A DNA stretch of 24,304 bases. It comes from Chara braunii. Taxonomy: Eukaryota > Streptophyta > Charophyceae > Charales > Characeae. Both the position numbers and the translations under genes were made by a program. The notes under the pieces are model-generated. The model was not told the origin of the DNA. It saw only the letters and a program-made list of their open reading frames with translations, and did not search any database. The stretch spans positions 793,226-817,529 of the forward strand of contig BFEA01000094.1 in assembly GCA_003427395.1 (NCBI GenBank). Reading direction: 5' to 3'. This document shows positions 8,531 through 18,748 of the stretch, piece by piece; position 1 is the first letter of the stretch, and every line of letters starts with the position of its first letter.

Positions 8531-9983
8531 CACTTTAGCATGGTATGAAACCATGCAGTTGATCTCAACCCTTCTCTAGTCACATTCAAATGTTTCATCA
8601 TCCTACATGTCTTGACTTTATCCTTAACATTGACCTTAAGACAAAGTATCCTATAGGTTGATTTGACTGTCAATGTGAAGTGACCTAGAGTAGGACCGTC
8701 CCCTCCCCACTATGCTGGTCCACTTCTAGCCTTCCAAGTATCCGGGTGTATTGGCAAGATCAATATCGGTGTAGCTGGTTAAAAAACTAACCATTTATCC
8801 TCTTCCCTTAACACCCTTATCCGAAATAATTGGTTCGTCTTGACCCACCTAGTATCCTTTTGTTGTCTAGATCTAACAAACCCATCCATCTCCAAATCAA
8901 AGACAACCACAAGAATATCATCTGTATAAGCAACTTCAATTATGTTCCCCACTATCTTAGTTTGGTTCTTAATTCTCATCCAGTAATTGGAGAAAAAGTT
9001 AGGTTCATTCCTAAAAATCAGACTCATTCCAATAAAATTATATCAACTATTTGTTCCATGACCGTATTCTGATGGTGGCAGTAATAAAGTCGGTCATGTA
9101 GCTTTGAGGGAGAAATCAAGTCTCTTGATTCAAAATATCCTTAATTTGTGTCATTTCTTTCTGAATCCATTCTTTTCCATGAATAATTCTTGCAATGCAG
9201 AACATACCCTTGATAATCCTTGAGAAAGGTATTACTAAAGAGGGGTTGTTGATACACATTTTTTCATCCTTTTCGGTCTAGTTGATCTAGAATGACAATT
9301 TCCTCTGTATTTTTAATAAAGTAATCCAAAAGGAGTCATTGAATTAGTTTCTTGCCGCTTATCTATCAGTCAACTCATGTTGTTGTGGTTTCATCAAGGA
9401 CCCCCTAAGGAAGGGTCCAGGATTGGTTTTCCAACCACATCAATGGATTCACATCAGTCACAACAGTCACAATGACTGGTGTTAATCTTCTTATTTGTTC
9501 ACAAGCCAACCTATTTCATGAAGTCATGAGATTAAACGATAGTTCGTTTAGTCACTGCTTCAATAGGGTCATGGCTTGGATGGAAGGGTCAATAATTCCA
9601 AGACCCCCCCTCAACGTAGGTTGAATCACGAATAACCGCGTCACCCTATTGATAACATTTTTACATTCAGGGTTCCCTCGCCATAAAAATGTTGAGAGTT
9701 AGCGCTAAAAAACTTCAACATTAGCCTTGTTCATAGCCCATACTGTAGACTTGTACTATATAGAAGTCAATACCACAATGTTGATTTTAAAGGTCTTTCC
9801 CAATATCGATATTTTTATATAATTTTACAATTCTAATTTAGTATGGGCCTGATATATAATTCATTTATTTGTTGGTTGTTGGTTTTCCATTAGCTGATAG
9901 AGAGATTCTTAAGACTCTAAGTGAAGACTCAAGAGGAAACCGTTTGACCTGAGGCTATTATAGGGGTTTCATTCCCTAGTAAT

Positions 9984-10183
9984 GAAGGGGTAACTTCAGT
10001 AGAGTCACAAAAACGAGTTATAATTGCACTATGGGGCAAGATACAGTTTGCAATTGCACTTTCGACATCTTGCCTAACCGGAAAGTTGGGTTGAATACAT
10101 TGCCCAAACTGCAATTCGAAATTGTATATTGACCCATAGTGCAATTATACATCATTTTTGTGACTCCTGCGTAGTTTTTCCTT
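9984..10183. mobile_element. Inverted-repeat MITE nested in LINE RT region
   Basis: Left outer sequence AGAGTCACAAAAACGAG (10001-10017) mirrors GGAGTCACAAAAATGATG read on the minus strand from about 10168. Inside, TATAATTGCACTATGGG (about 10019-10035) matches the complement at about 10130-10148. The imperfect arms are about 80-90 bp each and meet near 10080. It lies within 60 bp of the FADD codons of the minus-strand LINE, so it inserted into that copy. No transposase is present. Target duplication and superfamily are unresolved. The minus-strand frames over it are fortuitous. Confidence 0.7.
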
Positions 10184-12256
10184 CTCTTAATTACTTTCAA
10201 ATTTTATTGTGAAGTTTGCACTATAGATGAGAGGTCATCCGCAAATGGATGAGATTTGAATGCGTCTGATATCATGATGATGTCTCAAATTGGTTGCAAG
10301 GAATTTCATAATGATAACAAACAAAAAAACAGCAATTGGATCACCCTATCTTACAAACCTCCGGAGTGAAATTAATGGCGCTATATTCTCATTCACCATT
10401 ACCCCTGTTGTAACATTCTTATGTAAAATTTCAATTCATATCATAAAATAAAGGGCAAAATTAAATTTTCTCAAACATTTAACTAAGAAGAATCAATCAA
10501 CATGATCGTAAGTTTTTTCAAAGGCGATAAAGATGAAACATGCACTATGTTTAGACCAACGAGAAAGTTTAATTAATTCATTGATGAGTGAAATATTGTC
10601 CCGAATATTCATTCATTGAATAAATCTCATTTGCAGTAAATCGATTTAATCGATCAGTTAAAATTTTGGATACTAACTTATATTATACTACAATTACTAG
10701 TGTAATAGGTCTGTAGTTCATGATATTATTATTTTTTCTTTTTTTATGCAACAATGTCATAATTCATTGTCTCACAATTTCCCCCATCTCACCCGCCATC
10801 CATAAAGCATGATAGAAATCTTTGAGATATGAGAGAGAAGTCTCACAGAGTCTCACATACTTTCTTGCTATCAATTCTTTGAGTTTTTTTTTCCCACCAT
10901 ATGCATGAGATTTGTACATACTTCTTAACGACTTCTCTAATTGCTGTCTTTGTTCATCTGATAGAGCCTTTGTTCATTGGCCTAAGAAAATCGTCTATCT
11001 TCAAGCTACATTGATGCTTAGGGATATCCGCATTTTCTGACAATTAAAAAAAAAAAATCTCTCGCAATCTTAGTAGAGACAATCGTGAAGGTGGTTAGGG
11101 GTTCACTTAGTTGTTGAGGGTAAGTTGTAGTTTCAATAATTATTCACCCTGTTCGAACTCGTGCCATAGCGAAAAATTTTGCATCCGTAACTCCTTTCAT
11201 ATGATGTTTTTCAATTTTATTATGAATCATGATACTTTGTCAGCGATACTCCATATGAGAAAACAATTGATTCTCTAAATCTTCTATCTCTTTGCTTACT
11301 TGTTCACTACCTTCCATGTCCTCATACTCAATTTTAAGGATCTGAAGTTGTTGAATTCATTGTTGAAATTGTGTTTCTATGAAATAACGTTTAACAATAA
11401 TTAATTTCAAATGTTCATTGTTATTATGACCTAGAAACGTCTGACCATTGTTGAACCACTAAATGTCATCTCAGAAAATGGGTCTTTGCTCTCGCCGAAA
11501 GACCCACACATTCCTAAAATAAGTTGTAATTTTATCAATTTTGAGATGTGATGTATTCAACTTGTAAAAACAATTACCATGACTAGTTTTTTCTTGAATG
11601 GAAGAATGACTACACACATTGTTGGAATTGTGTTTCTACAAAGCAAGGTTTCAACCAAATGAAGAGTTCATTATCGTTCCTTTGACATCAAAATCATATC
11701 AATACGCAACTTGTTGTGTATCATGGGTTAACTTTTCTTAAAACAAGTGTACGTACGCTGAGGGAGATTCATTATTCTGAATGAGTCAAAAAGGTTTAGC
11801 GATTGAGCCCGATTAGCTAAAATTATTACACATGTCTCCAACGACCCAAGTATTCAAGTTGGTCCAGGGTAACATTAAAATCACCGACAATAATAATAGG
11901 GATACATATCGGAAGATGGGGAGTGATAGCCTTAAAAAATATTGTCACTTACCCACATCATTGGGTCCATAGACACGTAGGATACTGATTTTCTTCAATT
12001 CCAACATTGCTAAGATATATACGCATCGGCCTTCCTTATCTACACTTTATTTCTTGTAAAATTGTCTCTTGACTACTGCAACCCAAACAGTGGTTTATAA
12101 TAAGGAATGCATGCGCCTCATTTCTATGGAATAACGATCGTAAGCAAACCACCTTCTTCAAAGTAACACGATTGTTGTATTTAGAGTGAAAGATATGTCG
12201 ATAAAAGATATGTCGATTACACATGTCTTCACATACATTGGAAATGAAGTGAGAAT

Positions 12257-12785
12257 ACTCCAACGACCCAAGTATTCAAGTTGCTTCGGGGCAATATTTA
12301 AAATCACCGGCAATAATAATAGGGATGTTTATCGGAAGATGGAGAATGCTAGTCTTAAACCACCAGTACTTGGCTCAGCTATCGGTCGTGGAAAAAAATA
12401 GAGTAGAAACGTTTCGAGTCAGATGAATTTGAACGTTCTTGTAGTAACCCGTACGTTTCTCAAAATTGTGGCGTGTTAACAGACACGACTCTAGGAAGTA
12501 CTGGTGGTTAAAAAAAAACATTGTCGCTTACCCACATCATTGGGTCCATAGACACATAGGATGCTGATTACCTCCAACTCCCACATTGCTAAGATATATA
12601 CCCAACGATCTTCTTTCTCTACACTTCATTTCTTGTAAAATTGCATTTTGACTACTGCAAACCAAATAGTGGTCTACAATAAGGAATGCACGTGCCTCAT
12701 TTCTATAGAATAATAATCACAAACAAACCAACTTCTTCAACGTAACACGACTGTTGTATCTAGACTGAAAGATCTGTAAAATACA
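12257..12785 (-). pseudogene. Second copy of the LINE endonuclease segment
   Basis: The interval repeats 11835-12196 with moderate divergence. Both start CTCCAACGACCCAAGTATTC and both carry the complement of GGTGATTTT (GDF box), VYGPND, an RNEA[HR]AFLI-like block, and a right end like CAACAGTCGTGTTACG. The offset is 422 bp before, and about 575 bp after, a 153-bp insertion. Either the LINE 5' half was tandemly duplicated or this is a second, 3'-truncated insertion lying upstream. The TTAA MITE at 12359-12507 splits it. It is not functional. Confidence 0.75.
12355..12511. mobile_element. TTAA-flanked MITE, member 2, with empty site at 11933-11936
   Basis: TTAA occurs at 12355-12358 and 12508-12511. 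The 149-bp element begins ACCACCAGTACTT and ends AAGTACTGGTGG, a nearly perfect terminal inverted repeat, with one base missing at the right end. The paralogous LINE segment at about 11930 reads AGCCTTAAAAAATATTGTC where this one reads AGTCTTAA-element-TTAA-run-CATTGTC. The uninterrupted copy therefore shows a single TTAA, and the insertion duplicated it. The element has no ORF. It shares termini, but not its interior, with 5497-5658. Confidence 0.85.
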
Positions 12786-13088
12786 ACTATAATGACAATG
12801 CATTGTATTCAAGTGAAGAAGGTAGGTGCATCAAGCGAGTGACATGAGTTCTCCTTATTCTTGTCAATCAACCCTCTTCCCAGTAAGGAGTACAATAAAC
12901 AAAATTTTCAATAAATTTCGACTATAATAAGTGAAAATTGAATGTTGGGTCCGATTTATAATAGATGTAGCTCCCTATCGGTAGATGCTATATGAAAGGT
13001 ATATGACCACAAGGCCCTCATCGTTGATGCTTTATTTTCACCTCGAGGATAGTAACAGTCTTGCACCTGAATTTTTTTATTTATTTTC
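12786..13088. other. No recognisable gene
   Basis: AT-rich DNA upstream (in LINE orientation) of the endonuclease duplicate. It may include LINE 5' UTR or ORF1 remnants, but I recognise no motif. Confidence 0.4.
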
Positions 13089-14339
13089 TTAAGCCACCAA
13101 TTACCTTTCCCCGCTTGAAAATCAATTATGAGTCAGGTTACACGGAAGTAAAGTGGAACCAAACCGTCGTTGATAATTTTCAAGAACGGATAATTTTTCC
13201 TTTTGGGACTTTTTTTTTTGTCAACGGCCGATGTATGGAAAATGTACGCGTGGTTTGAGCATTGTAGGTACATCAAGTAGGAATATACGAAAATGTATAG
13301 TCGTTCGTCGATTGTCCGTACTATGAAGGCGTGATCCATACCTATTTTTTCACATTTAAATGTAGGTCTAAAAGTTAGTGGTCGTTGATTTCCATCCTGC
13401 AACTAACCCATGTAATTTAAAAGTAAAATTTTAATTCATAGCAACACACAAAGTAACATAAATGTGTGTAGCACAAGATAACAATTTACCAAAACGAAGG
13501 AAATTACAAGTTTTAACTTGTACCAGACGAACTCGGGGGTGTGACCCAAGGTCGGCAAGACTCATAAATCTTAGTTCTCTTTTGCCCACACGTAAAAGAA
13601 AAAGGATAGAAAAAAAAAATTGTATGTACTACAATGATGTCGAGTAGGGGAGTCTAGAAAGTCGTGCTCACAATCTTCCTCTATAAAATGCATCTTATGG
13701 CAAATATGGTCACATTATGAAACTTATTGTTTTTTTTTTTTTTCTTTCTCGTTTGTTTGTTATGAGTCCCCTGCCAACGAGGCAGAGTGTAATCCGTGAT
13801 CTACTTTAGTTGTGTTTCCTCAGAGGGTTCCCTGATCACACAACACTCAGAGGAATGTATCCAACCATTTTCACGACTGAATTCGTATTTCCATTTCTTT
13901 TTTTTGTTTTTTGTTTTTTAAATCTGACAATTTGCATTCGTGGTCTGTTGGAGCTCTGTTTCCTCAGAGGAATGTAACCCTGATCACACTAACACTTAGA
14001 GGAATGTATCCAACCATTTTTACAGTCGAATCCATGTTTCTGTTTTTTTGTTCTTATGTTTCTGAAATTTGACAACTTGGCCACGAGACTTAGATGCTCT
14101 CACTGAGGGCACTCTCACACTACCACTTCCAATAATGTATATAACTGCAATCACGGCTAGAGCTTTGTTTTCTTGTTCTTGTTTTTTGGTTTTGTGAGTT
14201 TCAAGGCAGCAAGTTTTTTTTTTTTTCTTCCCGTGAGAGTACCATAAAGAAAATAATGTGAGACCCAGACTCAGCAAAACTCGGAGCGCAATGAAATGCA
14301 GGGTAAAAAAAAACAGGCTCGGAGGTACCAGTGGTTTAA
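13089..14339. mobile_element. Possible larger TTAA element
   Basis: The right end is clear: AGGTACCAGTGGT (14323-14335) followed by TTAA (14336-14339), matching the termini at 5658 and 12507. The left end is less certain. TTAA at 13089-13092 is followed by GCCACCAATTACCT, a weaker match to ACCACCAGTACCT. If both ends belong together the element is 1,243 bp and non-coding. No transposase motif (DDD/E) is visible in any frame. The right end could instead be a solo terminus. Confidence 0.45.
13810..14180. repeat. Three diverged tandem repeats (~131-149 bp)
   Basis: AGAGGAATGTATCCAACC occurs at 13849 and 13998 (period 149). A weaker third copy, ACTTCCAATAATGTATATAAC, is at about 14125. Each unit also carries GTTTCCTCAGAGG or a relative, CTGATCACAC, and a T-rich stretch. 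They lie inside the possible TTAA element, near its right end. Confidence 0.65.
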
Positions 14340-15190
14340 GGGAATATGTCCCTTTTTCTCTCCCCCCCCCCTAAGAGCCAGTGAGGTTCATCCATAAGCG
14401 AACCTGTTTTAGAATTATATATTCATACAAAAAGTTGTGATACAAACTATGTAAACCAAAAACCTTTTTCGGGTATGTTGTTCCCCCCGACAGGAAATCA
14501 AAGCAAAACCTTGTATGAAAAATATTTGTTATCATTCAATCCAATTATAATTAGTTTGACTTTCTTAATGATTAAAGTAACTTATAGATTGGTAATTACT
14601 CCTGATTCATTGAGGAAAAAGGATGTCGTTACAAACATATTTGCATAAGTAGAACATCGTTTTTCTCTATGTACTCGTTGCTACTCTGTTTTTTTACGCT
14701 CGTACTGGTGTCTCAGACATTTGACACGACTCCATTTTCCCGTGGGGATATCATCATAGGAAACTACTTTCTGTCTACCAATGAGACACTTGAGTTTGAA
14801 GATTTGCTTAAGCCATCACGGTCAAGCACAGTAAAGTTTGAAATCATTTTTCCTCTTTTTATTCGTATCTTACATTCTTTTACTGTGAAGAATTACTATG
14901 ATGACAAATTTGAATGATTGGGCTTACTACGTCCCCTCCGATGAGTTGATGGTGACCGATAACGAAAAACATGCTTAAGGGATTATATGTCATTACGTCG
15001 TAGCCAATACTATCTTCTACCCATAAAAACTTCACATCTATCTTTTGTGTGGTAGGTATGATGAAAATTCCTGGTGATTGTATGCTCGTTTAGCACCAAT
15101 AATGTTCCCTCTTTGTGTATTACTTATATAATTATGTGTTTTGATTGACTCGTGCATCTGAATCACACGTAAATAAAAATCACTCGTAAA
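14340..15190. other. No supported gene; one short signal-peptide-like frame
   Basis: AT-rich DNA. A plus-strand frame at 14669-14917 (82 residues) starts with a hydrophobic run, MYSLLLCFFTLVLVSQT, which resembles a signal peptide. It has no homologue I recognise, no clear upstream promoter, and a composition compatible with chance. I leave it unnamed. Confidence 0.3.
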
Positions 15191-15944
15191 TGAAGTTTGG
15201 GGAGCAATGGTTAAACGCCGTATCGAGCACATCGGTCCGGCACCGCACGCGGCAGCGCGGGACCCTCTCGGCCGCGTCACGCAGGAGTTGGAGCAACCTC
15301 GTCACGAACACCCAAATGGAGCTTCCTTAGGCCGCTCCGGCCGAGTGCGCCAGCCATATCTCTCGCGAGCCTCTACGACAGGATAAAGCCTACGCGAGAC
15401 ACCACTTACCTCCACCTTACGGGAGCTGTCACCTCCCTTTTGTGGGCGTATCCCCGCCGAGCTACCAGTCCACAGTACGAAAGCTAATCGGTTGCAATCG
15501 CAGAGGTGGACCAGCCGAGGTGGACCAGCCGAGGTACGCGCGGTAATACGCCTATCGGACCTGCACGTGAATCGACATCTTGGGGGGCTGAAGTCCCAAG
15601 CGTGGCTCGTCGTCGGTCGACTAGTACGCATCCCACACACCACGCGCACACCACTTTACGAATACAAAAATAAAACACACACACACACACACACGAAACG
15701 ACACATCATAAACAACGCGACAACGCTCCTAGCCCCTCGGTAGCCAACCCATAACTTTCCAACGCGGAAATCGAATAGGCGTCGCGCGCGAGACTTAGTA
15801 TAAAACCGCGCGGACGCAGGGCTAACTCATGTCGACTCGCAGTGCAAGCGTACGCAAGCGGTCGCAGTGATGGCGTACTATGTAGTACCCATACTCACAC
15901 GGTTCTCGTTAATCTCGAGGGTCGCATTCGACACTCAAGTGTCG
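15191..15944. other. GC-rich stretch without recognisable gene
   Basis: An abrupt change from AT-rich to GC- and CpG-rich sequence occurs at about 15200. It includes a double repeat of AGGTGGACCAGCCG (about 15504-15531), a CA microsatellite and a TATA-like AGTATAAAA at about 15798. Short frames on both strands lack family motifs. It may be part of an LTR element, but I see no paired LTRs. Confidence 0.4.
15674..15694. repeat. CA microsatellite
   Basis: About ten uninterrupted AC units. Confidence 0.95.
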
Positions 15945-15946
15945 NN
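15945..15946. other. Two ambiguous bases (N)
   Basis: The NN follows the small inverted repeat GACACTCAAGTGTC and precedes TGACACGCG. A local hairpin or an overlap join may have defeated base calling. Confidence 0.95.
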
Positions 15947-16984
15947 TGACACGCGCCTTAAGGGTTAATCTCTCGACGCTGGACAACCGCCATGCGCGGT
16001 TGAAGACCACACACCCTCTTCTGCACTCTGTGCACAGTGGGTGGTACACAAGTCCATACCTGTGGTGGTAGTCGTCTCTCTCGGCCCTGGAGATAAGTCC
16101 TACCCCAGGCCTGGACAAAAGTCAAGGAGTTTGACTTTGACGACTGTCACGGACTACAACGTCCAACAATAAAAATCTCCAACAAGCAAGGGGTAAAAAA
16201 GGAATCCCTCCTCTCTCTCAAGACGTAATCCGGATAACCCTTATGCACAACCACAATAGACCTCTCAAACACTCAGGGCACTCATAAGTGTGTAAGGGTT
16301 GGTTATATAGGACGATCATTTCTCACGGTCACAGTGGGGCTCCTCTCAACCATATATGTATGTAATCGCAGGCAACCACATCCAGAGTCCGAACCACAAA
16401 CGCACTTGTAATCACATCAAAAATTCAATCAAAAGTCAACGCACTACATGGGGTCAACTTCAACCATTCCTTGCACTCATACCCCTCGCTTTAGCCATTC
16501 AAGCCTCACTCGTGCAACTCTTAAATAAATACTCAGTACTTTCGTTGGATGACCATTCAATAAAGTCCGGGTAAAAACACAACAAAACAGTTCAAATCTC
16601 AAGGTTAGAGCCTTTAGGTTAAGTGGCAGGAGTGAGTTGGAGTTGAATCGTAAACCGACGAATCGGCAACCGGCCTGTTATCAGTGATAACAGAATGTGA
16701 TTCTCGTAGGATCAAGCTGAAACTAGTCCAAGTCCTGAATCAAACGGTCCAACGGACCTGTAACACATGACAGACCAATCCCCAAGCTAGATCCATAAGC
16801 TCATGGAGAATAATCCCCATATCACGATCTCACTAAAGCATCCTAATTAGCCAAGCCTAGATCTACCTCTAAGCCGGTGCCCAAAGCAAAGGTAGACCCT
16901 GACACAATCTCCCTTATTCAGGGTGGATCGCCAGAATCGCCACCTGTCAAAATGTAATCTAACTCCTCTAAATCAAGAAAATTT
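15947..16984. other. No recognisable gene
   Basis: No frame of convincing length and no motif. GAGTTTGACTTTGAC at about 16128 is the approximate inverse of GAGTCAAAGTCAAACT at about 19298, which could mark related element ends about 3.2 kb apart. CCTGTCAAAATGTAATC at about 16946 precedes the tandem array and has the form of an LTR start (TGTAATC), but no partner LTR is seen. Confidence 0.35.
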
Positions 16985-17560
16985 CGGCAGCGCTTCCAAT
17001 AGGAAAAGTTCCTTTCCAGAAATTATATAAGTCCAAATATGAAAGCAGAAATAATCTCTAACTCTGGGAAGTCAAATTCTGTCTAACTCATTGAATTAGT
17101 AGAAATTTGGACAACACTCCCTTTAGAAAGGGAGACCTCCCAGATTTATACTAAGTCAGATACGAACTTAAAAGACAATTTGAGTCCAACTTAGACAAGC
17201 TAACTCCTTAGTTTTGCAGAAATTTTTGCAGCACTCTCTTTAGAAAAGGGCTATTCCAAAATTTATACAAGGCTAAGTTCAAAATTCGAAAGCAACTTTG
17301 ACTTCTCAAAGTCCAATTTTTGTCTAACTCCCTGAATTAGCAAAAATTTGGGCAGCACTCCCTTTAGGAAACGAGACTTTCCAGATTTTTACTAGATCAG
17401 ATATAACGAAAAGACAAGTCGAACTTTGGCAAATCAAAAATTGACCAACTCCTTGGTTTTGTAGAAATTTCGGCAGCGCTTCCCGTAGAGAAAGTAACTT
17501 GCCAAGATTTATACAAAACCAAGTATAACAAAAAATCCCCGAAAATGCGAGAATTGATCT
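16980..17560. repeat. ~120-bp tandem repeats (about five units)
   Basis: Units start with AAATTTCGGCAGCGCTTCC-like sequence at about 16979, 17103, 17219, 17342 and 17464. Each continues with a TTTAGRAAA-type block, CCAGATTTATAC or a variant, and ends CTAACTCCTTGGTTTTGTAG or a variant. Units are diverged, with alternating small indels. Arrays of this type, carrying a TTCGGCAG box, resemble untranslated regions of plant Ty3-type LTR elements as I remember them. I see no gag, RT or integrase nearby, so the assignment is tentative. Confidence 0.75.
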
Positions 17561-17805
17561 AAGTAAAAAAACTTAACTCAGAAAATGCAGGAATTGAAAC
17601 TAACTCCTATGACTCTAGCACGTGGCGAGCAACTAAAGCAACTACCTATCAAACTGAAACTCAAACCAAGTAGTAGCCTCACTCAGTCACATGCAGGCCA
17701 AGCCACAAAAAATACTCCCACCATCCCAAGGTATACCTGAACAAATAATAGTTCATAATCTTTCAATGCTTTAACCCTTTATACCCAGCTTACATAAGGC
17801 ATAGG

Positions 17806-18748
17806 TCAGACCACCTGAACTTACAGAGCGCGCCCAACTTAGCCAGGCCTAAAGTCAGAACACCTAAACTTATAGAGCGTTCTAACTTAGCCAAGTATAC
17901 ACAAACATAGGGCACAAGCACTTTTCTCTTCCTTGGGCATATGACTAGACCACTGTAGTCACCCTGAACTGTTTAAATAGCCAAGTTTTATATATATCTC
18001 TCTGAACTTAATCTTCTGAGTGGACATAGGGCTGAGCCGCTCATCTTAGAACGTTGCTCAGCCTGCCCAAGTTTACCTTCAGTTATATCTCTTGATCATA
18101 CTCTCTTCGAATTACGATAAGCTATAGTCAGGCTGTCCAATTTTATGGAACCCGCGCTTGACTAGCCTGTTCTTAAATAAAATAGTAATAGAGTATAGCC
18201 AGATTATCGCCCTTGGGTTCCTGCATGTACGAGGCATTGGGTCAGACTACCTAAACTTATAGAGCGGTCTGATCCTCTGCCAGGTTCGTTTCTCTCCGAC
18301 CCAGCTTGTGCGAGACAATAGGTCATGCCACCCAAACTTATAGAGCGGCCTGCCCCCTGCCAGCATTATTCCCTCAGAACAAAACAGGAGAAGGGCCGAA
18401 CCACCTAAACTTATAGATCGGTTCAGACCTCCTAGTTCAGAAACAAAGAAACTGAAAGAACTCCCACATAAACAAGGCGACCCAGGGTACCTAAACTTAT
18501 AGAGCGCCCTGAGCCCCTGAAAGCCAAGCACAACCAACCCTCGCAAGTCGGAGCAGTCAGGTCACCTTAACTTATAGAGCGTCCTGACCCTCCATGCACT
18601 TCACAGCACTAGGTCTCCCCAAACTTATGGGGACATCCCAACCTCCAGAGCTTCAGGCCACCTAAACTTATAGAGCGGCCTGAGGCTCCATGCAATCCAA
18701 GAATAAACAAAGCGCTGGGCTTCCCCAAACTTAAGGGGGCCTCCCAGC
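17806..18748. repeat. Array of ~11 stem-loops with constant loop and covarying stems
   Basis: A 17-nt loop, ACCTAAACTTATAGAGC or a close variant, recurs at 17813, 17862, 18249, 18330, 18403, 18489, 18564 and 18660. At all but the first, the flanks are complementary but differ in sequence: AGAAC/GTTCT; TCAGACT/GGTCTGA; GCC/GGC; GAACC/GGTTC; CAGGGT/GCCCTG; GTCAGGTC/GTCCTGAC; and a 12-bp stem at 18648-18659 with 18677-18688. Two units have a shorter core with CCCC/GGGG arms around AAACTTAW (18617-18632, 18723-18738). One degenerate unit (18030-18063) keeps an 8-bp stem GGCTGAGC/GCTCAGCC. Spacers are unlike one another. Minus-strand frames here repeat the residues PLYKF, a by-product of the loop. 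Function is unknown. Confidence 0.8.

Larger units (their letters stand above)
8501..12257 (-). pseudogene. Near-complete decayed LINE ORF2 (endonuclease, RT, C-terminal region)
   Basis: Read on the minus strand. The endonuclease (about 12250-11830) shows RNEAHAFLIINH, VDKEGRCVYILAML, VYGPND (11974-11957) and VGDFNVTLD (about 11888-11862), which are APE-type LINE endonuclease signatures. RT motif A appears as AFEKTYD (about 10525-10505), with Ala at the usual catalytic Asp. Motif B reads FVR-stop-GDPI (about 10357-10334), a TAG at the usual Gln. The catalytic FADD box is intact (10245-10234). Downstream are FLWRGNPEC (about 9690), LACEQIRRL, YQQPLFSNTFLKD, RLYYCHHQNTVMEQIVDII, KIVGNIIEVAYTDDIL and VKSTYRIL, collinear with the plus-strand copy at 6541-7600. 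Frameshifts and stops are many. The copy ends at FHTMLKWF and passes directly into poly(A) (8501-8526 as T), without the final knuckle or 3' UTR. A MITE interrupts it just after FADD. Confidence 0.85.

Noticed and set aside
14669-14917. Small secreted protein gene
   Set aside because: The N-terminus is hydrophobic, but there is no other support; it is noted only in the region description.
15207-15386. Short plus-strand frame ending in GRSGRVRQPYLSRAS
   Set aside because: A faint likeness to LTR-element polyprotein ends, but short, isolated and without RT or integrase nearby.
17806-18748. CRISPR-like array
   Set aside because: The repeats are interspersed, but spacing is irregular (about 40-210 bp), stems vary, and the setting is eukaryotic with no cas genes.
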